A stretch of DNA of 64,000 nucleotides, from NCBI GenBank assembly GCA_037178855.1, contig JASJZC010000001.1, positions 7,874,001 through 7,938,000 on the forward strand, written 5' to 3'. Shown here one piece after another: positions 45,184-55,836 of the stretch. The position numbers and the translations under genes were made by a program. The stretch is from Oscheius sp. JU75. Taxonomy: Eukaryota > Nematoda > Chromadorea > Rhabditida > Rhabditidae. The stretch's first letter is position 1. Every line of letters begins with the position of its first letter. A model generated the notes under the pieces. The model was not told the origin of the DNA, did no database searches, and was given only the letters and a program-made list of their open reading frames with translations.

Positions 45184-47101
45184 TAGAATATTTTACCGAA
45201 TCGACCGTTTTAGGACAGAGAATGGGAAACACTTCGCAGTCTGTTTAAATTTATCTATCTTGCCCAGCCGACTTATATTGAATCCACATTAAATCAAGTT
45301 TGTCAGCATGTTATAGGCCTAGTAAGTCTATTCTAACATTATTCAGAAGTCTGGTTCAGCTGAAACAATTCCAAGCCGTTCCGTCAGAAATGTTAAGTCA
45401 AACTACTGACATATTGAAACCAGTTTTTGAAACGACATTTGAACTGATGGAGATGAGATACCGAACAGCTTTGGCTACAAATACTGCCTTGGAGAACCCA
45501 ACCCAAGAAATGGTACTCGCGTCGATGCTAATGTTCGATATGAAAAAGGCTTTTTCCGAGAACTTTTTACATCAATTGCAAGTAAGTAAAACCTCTTGGT
45601 TCAGTAATTTTAAATATATGTTAGACTCTTTTTCTGCAAATCAAAGCTGAACTGGAAGAAAACGAATGTCTCTACATTGACCCAGATCCTCTTCTGGTAT
45701 GTTTCATTTAACTAAATGCCTAAAAGTTGGTGTGTGGGCCTGAAGTCAGTTTGCCAATTAAGGACAGTTATTTGGAGAACGTTGTACCTATCATTGTAAC
45801 TTGATTAAGAATGGGGGGGGGGGGGGTGAGAGGTGGGGAAGAGGGTATTACGGCCATTGAGTCCCTAGGAGCGAGAAAGCAATTTGCATTTGGAACAAAG
45901 CAAGTATAATGTCTTCAGCTTTAAAAGAAAACGCAGTCCTATAAAATTGTTCGTGGCGAGACCCTTTTCTCTTCGGATTCAAAGTTTAGTTTATAACTGC
46001 ACTTCGCTTCAATATTTCACTTCAAACCGAGACAGCTCTTAGGAGATTCTACGAGAGGGAGAAACACGACGGTGTGAGCGGCGCAGACGAAATTTTCCAT
46101 TTCACTTTACCAACAAAGCACTGTCCGATCGTCTTTGATACCTTTCTACGCATGCTGGTTGAGCTTTCGTCGAGTCATGTTGATACACTCAGTTCAGAGG
46201 CAATCAACAACAAGAGAGGCTCAAGTTTACATAACTGCATTTACTCGTTTTATACACTTGGAGCCTATTTTATTAGAAGAGCTGAAAAACACGGAATTCA
46301 AGACAGTGAGACTTTGAGTTAAAGGAGCATAAACGAATTTCAGCAGTTCCTTACCAAGTTCCACACCATAACTAGAAGTAAAGGTCTCGAAAATGTGCTG
46401 TGGGACGACGCAATGGCCAGTCCCGCAATTGAAACCTACTTGAACCGTTACTATGTTTGTTGTTTCCGAACTATAATGAGAGTAATCTTCAGCTCCATAA
46501 GAATGGGACGATGCCTTGTTACTATTACAAGGAAAAGACCATGTGCTCGCTGGCTTGTCGAGCCTTTGGAAAAGTTCCCGAGCCAACTAATGACGAAAAA
46601 CTGATAGTTTTGGCTCCACTTCCTGAGTATGGCCCCACTGGGAACAGCGTTGGAATCCCCGCGAGAGCCCGTGCCGTCTTGGATCTACGCGACCTAGTAA
46701 TACCTAGTTCTTACGCTTTTGTAAAAGCATTCAGGAAAGCAATACTCCCAGCGACGATGACTGTTCTGTATTTTTTCCAAACAATACTACTCGTAATGTC
46801 TGTTTCAACTTTGTAAAAACCGTAAGTTCTTCGTGTAGCACAAACTAGATGGAGTCTTATGTGGAAAGAAACAGACAAAGCACTGGAGGATCATCTTGTG
46901 CACTTGATGGAGACAGAAACTGTCAAACTTCACTATTATCTTGTGCGACTTCTGCACAATGATGAACATAAAATCGGAGTTCTTATGAAATGTATACTGA
47001 ACCAGAAAAATTACCCGGTGAGTGTCGACAGTATACCGCTGTCTCCTTATATCTGCGCTGGGGCTCTTTGTCTAAATTACCTCGGGGGAAATCGACGCGA
47101 G

Positions 47102-47180
47102 CTTTGGCCCAATAGTTTAGTCGGTTAGTGCTCCGGCTATGAGACAAAACCTAGCCGTGTTCGACTCCCACGTGTATCAA
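47102..47180 (+). repeat. tRNA-derived SINE-like insert in kinase copy 2
   Basis: AATAGTTTAGTCGGTTAGTGCTCCGGCTATGAGAC then GTGTTCGACTCCCACG give A and B boxes at tRNA spacing. The homologous fragment in copy 1 is shorter. Confidence 0.55.
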
Positions 47181-50163
47181 ACTATTTCGACTGTTCATGA
47201 AATCTTCAAAACACCTTCAAATGTTTTTCACAACATATCTAGGTCCAGAAAAATTATTTTCCCCGTTTCCCGCGCAGCAGTACCTCGAACCAAAGTTTGC
47301 ATGCCGAATGCAAACGAGGGACTGGTGTAAACTTCTGTTCTCAAAAGGTAAAGGGTAGAAGAACCTTCTGCTCTCTATTATTTGAATTACTTCAACGTAC
47401 AATAGACCTGGGCGCACAATTCCATCCCGAAGGAAGAGTCTATGAGAAGGTTACTTTTCGACATAGTCTGTAAAGTAAAAGGTTGTCAGTTAACATGCTG
47501 GTCGTTGCGAGATCACCAGCAATCTGCCTTTTCCCAAGCCTAATTTTCGCGCCAGTTTGATTTTCGTTTTGTTGGCTGCGTATTAAAGGTAACCAGCCGT
47601 CTCTGACGGCTTTCGCAGTTCGTTGGCCTTGGCGGTTGCGCCGCATCCCTGTAACAAAAGTTTTAGGTGTCTTCACTGCGAAAAAAATTAACGTTCTATA
47701 AACAGTCTGGACTTTTCTTGTCATCTCATTGGCAATAAAACACACTTATTTTAATACTTGACAGGAAATCTTATGTCAACTCTTCTCAAGCCTCTCTAGA
47801 GCCTAAAAGGATGGTGGAAGTTAAAAACCGTGAAAACGGCCGATTCCTAGAAATCGCAGGCCGGATTCCTCGTAAAATTCTGTTAAGGCAATTCCCCTCA
47901 GATTCGTTTTTTTGTAGAGACATTTGTTTTCGAGGTGCAACGTGCGAAAATAACTTTGGGCTACCATAACACTTTAATAAGAGTAGATACATTAACATCA
48001 AAGAGCTGTAAATTCCAACGGTTTACTTTACAGACTATATGTTGTGACACGAAAGGGCGAAGTCAGACAGTTAATTCGAATCCCAAATCTCGAAGTGCCA
48101 AAAGCGCACTCCTATTATATAATAGAACACAATAGAAACATAAATATCACATCGATAGTAGAAGCTATTCCCGCTTCTCAACACTATAGAAAACTTTTTC
48201 AGGCATTGAAACACACTGGAGTGTGCTGGTATGTGTTGCTCTATTGTCTGCAACACATTGCACCGACAGCGAAAATTTTTCACCAGAAAAAACAGGTAGT
48301 CCTCACTCTTGTTAAAACGGTAGTATTGACCGCAGGATATCGTCGAAGCGTTCAAAAATTCGATGAGGACTACTATGACCTATGCGTCCATCCGAGTCTA
48401 TCTAAGCGTATGTTTAATTCAGACACTATTCTCTAATTTTTTTCAGTATCTTGAACCATATTTTGGCGCAATAGACTACAAAAATATGGAACGAGACTTT
48501 TTTAAAATGAAATCTCGTGAAGCCGCAGAACAATGCTTTAATGACTTCTTCAATGGGATAACGAACCACGCCTACACTGAGCAGTTCACTCGCTATGCCG
48601 ATTCGCATGGTTATGTGTTTTTCACCTGTTTTTGTTCACGGTTCATGGTAAGTTCGGAATCGAACAGAATTCTTCTTTTTTAGCGCTTACTTTTAAGCGG
48701 CAATGATGACGGAACGCTAGAGAATGATCTAAAAGTTTTTCACGAGGCAATCCACAAGACTGAAATGCTGCAGCAGCTATTCAACAACATCGAATTTAAG
48801 AAGGTTGGTCTACTGAATGTCCTAACATTCTTTTCAGCAACTCCGAAATCTTCTGATGGAAACTGGAAAGTTAACTTCTTCGAACGTATACCACCATTTG
48901 GATCAACTCTTCAGTTTAAGCTGGCCTCAATTTCATTCGAGAGTCATGACCGAGGTACAAACGAGATATTGCAGAGCAAATATTCTCCTATTAGAAAGCC
49001 ATCTTGAATGAAGCAGAACTGGAATCAGTGGAGAAAATTCGGTCGCTTGGGGTGGGTGTATCGGCAGAGGTGTATCTGTCTCGGATTCCCGACATCCCTT
49101 CTGAAATCGTGGCCAAGATATTTGAACCGGCCTTTTACAAAGACCTTGGAAATGAGCTAAGGTTACAGATGAGGGTAGCTCACACATTTAGTAGGTGCAA
49201 AAGTCTCATTTCAGCTTCAATCCCACCCTCAAGTTGCTCACATTTATGGATATATTGTGGAGAAGGGAAAATACGTAGGACTTCTGATGGAACACTGCAA
49301 AGGTGGATCTATGCAGGATGGTAGATAATGATGGTCTGCTTGCTTAAAAAGGTTTCAGCTCTTAATAAACAAGACATCGTGATTGACGAGGCAAGAGCTC
49401 TAAACTGGCTCCGCCAAGCTGCGAGTGGACTGATGTTTCTTCATGAAAACAATTGTGTTCATCGAGATGTCAAGCCGGGAAAGTGATTCAAGAAGTTCAA
49501 TCCTCTACAGTTTTCTCCTTTCAGCATGCTTCTGAACAAACGAAGGACGAAATTGAAAATTAGCGATCTTGGAGTGACGAAAGAGGAGCGCGTCAATCGC
49601 CCCGGTGTAAGAGAGCAAATTCTCCAGATTGCAATGAAACCGAACAGTACTACTGGGGTTGGTGCAGCTCTTGCATCTGAGCCAGGCATAACCGATGGCC
49701 TAAGCGGGGATTGTGGAACGAAAGGCTATCAAGCACCAGAGATTGTAGAAGGGGAAGAAAAGGCCACGCCTGCTGTCGACGTCTTCAGTCTTGGTCGCAC
49801 CATCTGGCAACTAGTTTATAACCGGTAAAACTATTTTTTAACACGGCAATCTTTCTAAGACCGCCTACGGATAAACTTGTGGACGATACCTGGGGAGCAA
49901 ATCAAGAAACCACGACAGACATTTATCAACACAATTTCCAGCCATCTGATGAACTGAAAAACTTGGCTTTAAGGTAAGTGGCTCGTTCCTTTTTGATAGA
50001 AACCGTATCAGCAATTGTTGAAGGCGGACAGAGTTGTGGCATAAGGATTTAATTTCCAGAATGATGAGCCCATTGAAAGAAGACAGACCAAAGATGAGGG
50101 AGGTCTATCAACAATTGACGGAAATGCAGGCGCAAGACAAGAGCAGGCTTCAAAACGATTTTT

Positions 50164-51097
50164 GACTACTTTACTGCAATGAAGATGAAAATTGTCGAAC
50201 TATCCGAACTTTCGTCTAACTGACTACAACAAAACAAAGAAAAAGGAAAGTACTGACCAGTGTGGATCGAGTTCTCGCAGCGTCCTCTCCTATAGTCACT
50301 TAATGAATCCATCCTGACTTATACCGCGTCAGAGCTGAGAGAGAACCACGGGTCGGAGCGATCAAGTCTCTGACCCTTACAATGCTCAATGTATTTGATT
50401 CTTCACGGAAATATTTGTTTTCACACTTACGAGACAAAGAATGTTGGAAGAGACCAGCCACATGTCCTCTTGTCCTCGTTTTGTTCTCTTTCAGCTTGTT
50501 TTGGCAATAGTAAGACGGCTTGGTACAGTTTGGTACAGTTTAGACCGTTTGATTTCTAAACTGACCAGGACTGGAGAGTAACCGCTACCGAAACGAAGCA
50601 GTGTGCCGTGAGCGGATCTTCTGCTGCTACCGTAATAACGAGGAGACTGTGATAAGGTAACAAGATTGCCGATCGAACCTCTTGGACATTCGAATGAGAA
50701 TCTACTGTTCAGATACTAAACAAAATGCTTGTTTCACCCAAGGAATGAGGAAGAGTTCCGAAAATATTTTGCTTGTCTTCTCGTGATTTTGCTTGCCGGT
50801 TTCTGACCCCGCAATCCCAAAGATCCTTGGCCATCTGCCAGAGCAATCCATTGTGTTGCCTGTCTCCTCCTTCTCCTCCGAAAACAACAGTCGGCGTGTC
50901 CTTTGCAAACGTCTCTCCAGAGATAAGGTTGCTGAAAATAGGTTGTCTAACCTGCAACTGTTTCTAACAATAGAGATAAAAAGTTTATTTATCTGGTCGA
51001 GGTTCAGTTGTGGTTGTGGTTCTTTTCAAAGTTGAAAATCGTCGCGAGATGTTTCAGAAGCTCAGGGCTTTCAAGGAGAGAGGCTGAGTTATAATTG
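50164..51097. other. Intergenic, no gene seen
   Basis: Follows the truncated end of kinase copy 2. It contains a GGTACAGTTT direct repeat near 50522 and no supported ORF. Confidence 0.35.
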
Positions 51098-51736
51098 TTA
51101 TTGTCTTTTTGATAGCAAACCAATGCTTAACATGTTGTTTTCTTCCATTATAGCTTTGAGCTCTTCGCCTTCTTGGGACGAGAAACAGGGCGACTCTTTG
51201 ACAATGACTCGGAATCGTCGTTGCTGCAAATAGGTATGATTAGTGAACTGAACCCGAAGAATTCATTTTCTTTTCAAAGCTATTGAGCATTTAAGAAAGC
51301 TTCCCGATATACAGTTTTTCACTACCGTAGCCTCGTTTTCGTGAAGGAAAATCGTGCAAGCCAAAATGAGGCAGCCAGTTAACCAAAATTTGGCTAAGTA
51401 TTCAATGTTTGCGTACTAAACAGGCCCCGCGATGAAAACAAATGGTAACCTCTTAGTTTTGAACAAACCATACATTGTATCATCTTATGCTCAAAGCCTC
51501 ATTCAGCTTTTCCAACTCACATTGATGTAAAGTTTTTTCAAATCCCCGTAGAGCATCTGAATCTGTAATGGTGTCCGTCCAAAGACATTCTCGGACAATG
51601 CCTCAGATACTTTTCTGTAGACTTCGGGCTTGTTCCCATTGAACTCTTCCTGATTGTCCACGAGGGTTGTGAGAATAGTTTTCATCTCGTAGGCACTGTA
51701 GGGACCCTTTCTATGGGGCGGCGATGAAGCGATCAT
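51098..51736 (-). CDS. Small Myb/SANT-like (zeste-type) protein
   Basis: Two exons (51736-51521, 51223-51098) encode 113 residues with phase 0. The main body (RKGPYSAYEMKTILTTLVDN, then a GNKPEVYRKVSEAL helix and GRTPLQIQMLYGDLKKLY) has the three-helix spacing of Myb/SANT-like DNA-binding domains: a first helix after S-x-x-E, a hydrophobic middle helix, and RT-x-x-Q-x... before the third. A tryptophan is not visible, so the assignment is tentative. The C-terminus is charged and possibly coiled (EGEELKAIMEENNML). TTTCAG lies 5 nt before the ATG, fitting a trans-splice acceptor. Its intron carries a dispersed-repeat copy. Such domains occur in transcription factors and transposon-derived proteins. 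Confidence 0.55.
51316..51440 (-). repeat. Dispersed ~110-bp repeat, copy 4
   Basis: The reverse strand reads TTACCATTTGTTTTCATCGCGGGGCC...AACATTGAATACTTAGCCAAATTT...CTTCACGAAAACGAGG, clearly related to 59022. Confidence 0.6.
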
Positions 51737-52071
51737 GGTCTCTGAAACATCGATGACCTTTGCGGACAGAAGATAGAGAAGAGGGCGGCCAAAACAGACA
51801 ACCGACTGCACCGGCCACATGCGTTGTAAATAGTGGCGAACGGGGAGACCCAAGTGCTTATCAGAAAATCACATGAACCCGCTGGCATGTGACCTGTGGG
51901 GTTGTCTCTCCTACACGCGTTTGCTAAACTAAGGATGTCTTGTACTTTGATTGGACACAGGTTGAGCTTAAAAAAAAAGAGATAAAGTGCGAGCAAGAGA
52001 TTTATCAGCTTGCATGCATGAAGAAGTTACGATTGAGACTGGCCTATTATTTCGCCTTCACATTACAACTA

Positions 52072-52567
52072 TTAGTGGAAACCAGTAAATTCTGGAGCCA
52101 TCCCGTGAGAGTAGTTGGGGCTTCCAGTGAAGGCGGCGTCCGGATTGCAGGGAACACGACGGTAAGCTCTTTTGAAGCGTCTCATCTCGTCACCAGTTGG
52201 TCGTCTCTTCTCTGGTGGAGAGGACATCAATGGACGGATTCGTGGCTCTTCAGCTGGCTTGTCCTCTCTGAAGCTGGCTTCGGAAGAGACAGGGTAGGAA
52301 AGTTCTTGGTAAAAGGAAGGATGGGTCATTTGAGGGACATAGTACTGAGGTAGCGGAGCCTAGAAACTATTTAATCGTGATGCAAAAGAAACCGACCATG
52401 TAGGGATAGGAATGAATCGGTTGGAAGTGGTAGGAAGGGAGGTGGACAGGAGTTTCGGGATGAGTTCCTTCGAATCCTGGAGGAATTGTGGGAGAGACAG
52501 CAGCACAACGACCTATGTAGCTGTTCAGGAAAGTGTTGTTTCTATTGGAAGCAAATTGAGAGTCCAT
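52072..52567 (-). CDS. Uncharacterised Pro/Tyr-rich protein (intact copy)
   Basis: Two exons (52567-52397, 52359-52072) with a 37-nt intron encode 152 residues: MDSQFASNRNNTF, a Pro/Tyr/His-rich middle (PSYHFQPIHSYPYM, QYYVPQMTHPSFYQEL), then a charged conserved end (PPEKRRPTGDEMRRFKRAYR) and EFTGFH. No signal peptide or TM is seen; the RR/KR cluster could be nuclear targeting or RNA binding (inference). Starting further upstream is blocked by TGA where the 35-kb copy has TGG. This is the only full copy in the window; the other locus is split between 35331-35727 and 43536-43775. Family not recognised. Confidence 0.65.
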
Positions 52568-52737
52568 TCTTGAAGACGATAACAAACAGAATGAATTGAA
52601 TGACTGTGCGTTGGAGAATGGAAACGGTGAAGTAGTTTCGCTTTCAGAAGCGACGCCTTTTCAGTTTGGTGCTGCTAGCATCGCATCTTCTCACCAAAAA
52701 CGGGAAAAAAAGTTAGAGGAAGCACAAAAAGTTTTTC

Positions 52738-53278
52738 AGCCACGTAAGGGGGTCGAACCCTTGACCGTTGGATTAAAAGTCCAACGCTCTACCACTGAGC
52801 TATAGTCTATTTCCAACCTCCAGCGGCACTTACGAACTCTTTAAAGGTAGAATGCGAAAGGTCTTGCGAGGAAATTACAGTAGCCCGGGCTCAGATTCGC
52901 TATTTTTGAGTGTTTACAGCCATTTTTTCGTTGTTTTAACATTGGCATTGGATTCGGGGCCTAAGAATATCTACTTGACACCCATTTTGTAGAAAAATCT
53001 GCCAGAAAAACGCCTAAAAAAGCGTGGAAGCCGAAAATGGGGCTCTGCTCACATATTTTGGCCATTTTCAACGCTTTTCTTAGATATTTCCCCAAAATTT
53101 GTTGTCAAGTAGGTTTATGCATGTCTAGAACTCGGTTACACAGTCAGAATTTGTAAAAAAGTATGCGGAAAATGAAGAAAATTGAAAGTTTTGGAATTTT
53201 TTGTTCGCGCGCAAATACTGTGCCGTCAGCGTTCAAATTCAGGTGCCGCTGGACGTTGGAAATAGACTATAACGTGGC
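52738..53278 (-). pseudogene. tRNA-Lys copy interrupted by a TIR element
   Basis: The minus strand has GCCACGT at 53278-53272 and the rest of the tRNA from GCTC at 52800 to 52738, identical to the intact tRNA-Lys (UUU) at 35089. The two parts are separated at the TA between acceptor stem and D arm by a 467-bp element, which destroys the promoter A box context and the cloverleaf. Confidence 0.85.
52803..53269. mobile_element. 467-bp TIR element inserted in tRNA-Lys, TA target duplication
   Basis: The ends TAGTCTATTTCCAAC(C/G)TCCAGCGGCAC are inverted repeats matching at 26 of 27 positions, flanked by TA on each side (52801-52802, 53270-53271). The empty site is seen in the intact tRNA-Lys copy. 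There is no transposase ORF; the TA duplication points to Tc1/mariner-type mobilisation. Confidence 0.92.
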
Positions 53279-53435
53279 CCCCTGCCAAATCCACCTAAGG
53301 ACAGATTTCTTCACCTTTGAGTAGGCATTTTGTAGTTTGACTAGTTCCTTTTTAAGATCCATTGTGCGTGACAGTACGCGGCATTTTACGTCACAGCTCC
53401 TCTCAGGACGGCTGGTCTTTTCTTATCAGAGTCTC

Positions 53436-53442
53436 TATATAA
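53436..53442 (+). promoter_or_regulatory. TATA box of the His-rich gene
   Basis: TATATAA lies 41 bp before the ATG at 53477. Confidence 0.6.
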
Positions 53443-53476
53443 CTGAGCAGAGAACTGAGAGAGGAGAGTCCAATTA

Positions 53477-53827
53477 ATGGTCCACCACCACGGAGGAGGT
53501 TTCGGGGGGGCTCATCATCACCATCATCATCATATTCCTATTCATCATCATCATCACCACCATAGACACCATGGAACTGGCGTCGTTGCTCCTGTGCCGA
53601 TCATCGTCCCTGTTCCAATTGGGAGGATCGGTGGTTGCCCGAAGGAGGTAGTAACGGTTGAGACGGCTCACGTGGAATCCGGAGGGCCGACTGTGGTTGT
53701 GGAGAAGAAATCATCCACCTCTTGTTGCTCAACTGCATCTTGGTGGATAGTTTTCTTTCGGGCTTTCATTTGCCTTGTTATACTCATTATTCTTGTCATC
53801 TCTATTTGCATGATTATTTTTGCATAA
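53477..53827 (+). CDS. Histidine-rich tail-anchored membrane protein
   Basis: A single uninterrupted ORF of 116 residues with a TATA box at the usual distance. The N-terminus is His-rich (two runs of seven consecutive His around IPI, then RHHGTG), followed by a Val/Pro segment (VVAPVPIIVPVPI) and a short polar linker. SCCSTASWW, a likely palmitoylation cluster, leads into one C-terminal TM (FICLVILIILVISICMIIFA). No signal peptide precedes the His runs, so the His-rich part is probably cytosolic (inference), where it could bind zinc, copper or nickel. One intron-free gene among many-intron neighbours. Family not recognised. Confidence 0.65.
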   Translation: MVHHHGGGFGGAHHHHHHHIPIHHHHHHHRHHGTGVVAPVPIIVPVPIGRIGGCPKEVVTVETAHVESGGPTVVVEKKSSTSCCSTASWWIVFFRAFICLVILIILVISICMIIFA

Positions 53828-54373
53828 AACTTCATCAACCCTCACGACTTCTCGCTATGATTTACAACCGTCTCTGATTTCCTTACAGTGAGAAAACAGC
53901 AGTACATAAGGCGCTGAAATCAATTTTGTAGGAAACGACGCTGCTGCTCGCCCTCTTTGCGATCTTCTTCGCTGTTGATCGGTTGGTTTTCAAGACATCG
54001 TGCCATAACTTCGGTTAAGATCAGTCGCGGCTGCCCAAACCCCCCCCCCTGTACGGAGTGTTCTAACTTTCCTATTACTTATCCGGACCTTGCCTCTCAA
54101 CCCACAATGATTCGAGCTTCCGATGAAAATAACTGCTTTCTGATCTATCACGGATGCCCCGTTACCTCTTACAAATCCGGCTCGACCTGTTACCTGTATC
54201 AACTTGTCCTTTACAACGGTTTCTAATGCGCATGAATGTTCCATATAAAAAAATCTCTCGTTCAGCCGTCCCGTTTTGCACCTGTCTGGGCTTCACCTGC
54301 AATCCAATTTGCCCTCAAGCCGCCACTTGCCCGTAGGCCGGCAAATACGTCATTTGACCGCCTAACAGTCCAA

Positions 54374-55836
54374 ATGAATCAACCTCCGGATCAAAATCGG
54401 CCTCTTCTACAGAATCCTCAAGAATACGACATCCCTGCTCCAGTATTGAGAGGTCCCATAAGATACCATGGGAGCTGTATCCTGGTCGGATATTGCTTCT
54501 TCCTACTGTATTGGAGCGTCTTCTGTGTAGGAGTCTTAACTTTCTGGAGAAAAAATGATTTAGAAAGTATTCCTCTTTCTGGCCCTGTGGTCAGACGATA
54601 TAGCTAGCTATGGCAATACGCCAATTCAGAATGTTGTCTTCAATGCAGTGATCGTAGTCATGGCGTTCAATATCTGGCAACTCTCTTTCATCTGGAAGAA
54701 GGACTATCACAAGGTCTGAACGTTTACGGAGTTTCTGTGTCCAGATGACTGTTAAGATCCCGCGCTTCTTCAAAACCGATCCCTGTCATTTGTCTGGATT
54801 CTGGTTCTGCCTGGTGGTTAGTTACGTTCCATTCCTGTCAGCTTCAGCCAGACCCGACAAGACTAGGTTCGTGGCGAGATAAGCGGAAATTCAAATCGCG
54901 AATTATTCTCTGCGCACTAACTGCTATCGAAGTTTCCGTTAATATGCTAGCCATATGATATAACAGCTGGTGCAGAGTAAAATATTCCGGCGATTTGAAG
55001 TCCCGCACATCTCTGGTCCCGCCACGAATCCAGCATGGTCTGCCCTGGTTGATTTTCATACCCTCTCAGCACGAAACATTCCAGGATATCGGCTTCCTAG
55101 TCGCCTATCCATGGATTGTGGAGATTGCTCATCTGAAACCAGAGATTGCCCAGAGACACCACGACATTGCCTTCTGGTGTTGTAAGCCCCCGAATACCGT
55201 GTTTCTAAAAACCTCCAGGTCTACATCTGATTGCCCTTCATCTAATCTGTCTCTTTCTGGTCTTCTTCTTCGACTACCGACAACACTACCCGTTCGAGAG
55301 AAGCTACAACTATCATCCGTTCAGAAAGTACGAGGAGAATGCTGGCGAATACCGGGTTCTGTCCGTCACTCAGAGCTCCCCCTTTCTGATCACCATCAAG
55401 AATGTCAATCCGGAGAATAGGGTTTGTTAAGAGAACGTAACTCTGACCACGTCTTTTTAGCTAGTTCACGGAACCATTTTCGTCAAGAGGACAGTGCAAT
55501 GGCAAGAAAAAGGCTTCTGTGGTATCCGACGAAGGAATGAATCTGTCTGCTTCATTCTGGACATCCATTTGGCTCCAGGGAGGAAAATTCACGTGAAGAC
55601 ACTTTCTCACATAGAGAGCCACATTTCAGATCACACCCCAAACTCATCACATGGAAGGAGCGATTCCCATCATGGGGTATCGGTCTTTCGGAAGAGAACG
55701 CGGAGCTACTGTGGTCACTTCAATTGCAACTGCCACCTCGAACGACATCGAGGACCACGAAGATCATCCGCCTTTTGTTGCTCTAGTAGAGATGTTCACC
55801 CAGACAAAAGTCGAGGTTCCATACTTTTGTGTGTGA
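54374..55836 (+). CDS. Multi-TM protein, PxTH/RSFG family member 1
   Basis: Nine exons (54374-54566, 54604-54713, 54745-54816, 54848-54931, 54967-55047, 55085-55181, 55219-55421, 55461-55592, 55630-55836) give about 392 residues. A proline-rich cytosolic N-terminus is followed by TM1 (LVGYCFFLLYWSVFCVGVL), further hydrophobic segments and a last TM (LHLIALHLICLFLVFFF). After it comes a soluble ~150-residue domain: SSPFLITIKNVNPENR, a basic-aromatic strand, ITPQTHHM and GYRSFGRERGATVVTS. The same domain ends the genes at 56749, 58729 and 62986 (-). Internal exons 3-5 are the least secure, with 31-nt introns at the short end of the range. No known family recognised. Confidence 0.65.

Larger units (their letters stand above)
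44035..50163 (+). pseudogene. Kinase gene, copy 2 (damaged tandem duplicate)
   Basis: Exon-by-exon counterpart of 35763-41551. Damage: TAG replaces a coding codon in exon 1 (44335-44337, after LPKN); the exon matching 37539-37598 is absent; the acceptor matching 38497 reads TTATG instead of TTCAG; and the TATA box is degraded. The last exon is cut after EVYQQLTEMQA, where unrelated sequence shared with 43519-43541 follows. Other parts are better kept than in copy 1: an exon at 48034-48187 (KGEVRQLIRIPNLEVP), no 16-nt deletion near 48500, and a single GTKGYQAPEI segment. The catalytic loop HRDVKPGN is intact. From 48834 to 49549 it is identical to 39901-40616. Confidence 0.7.
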
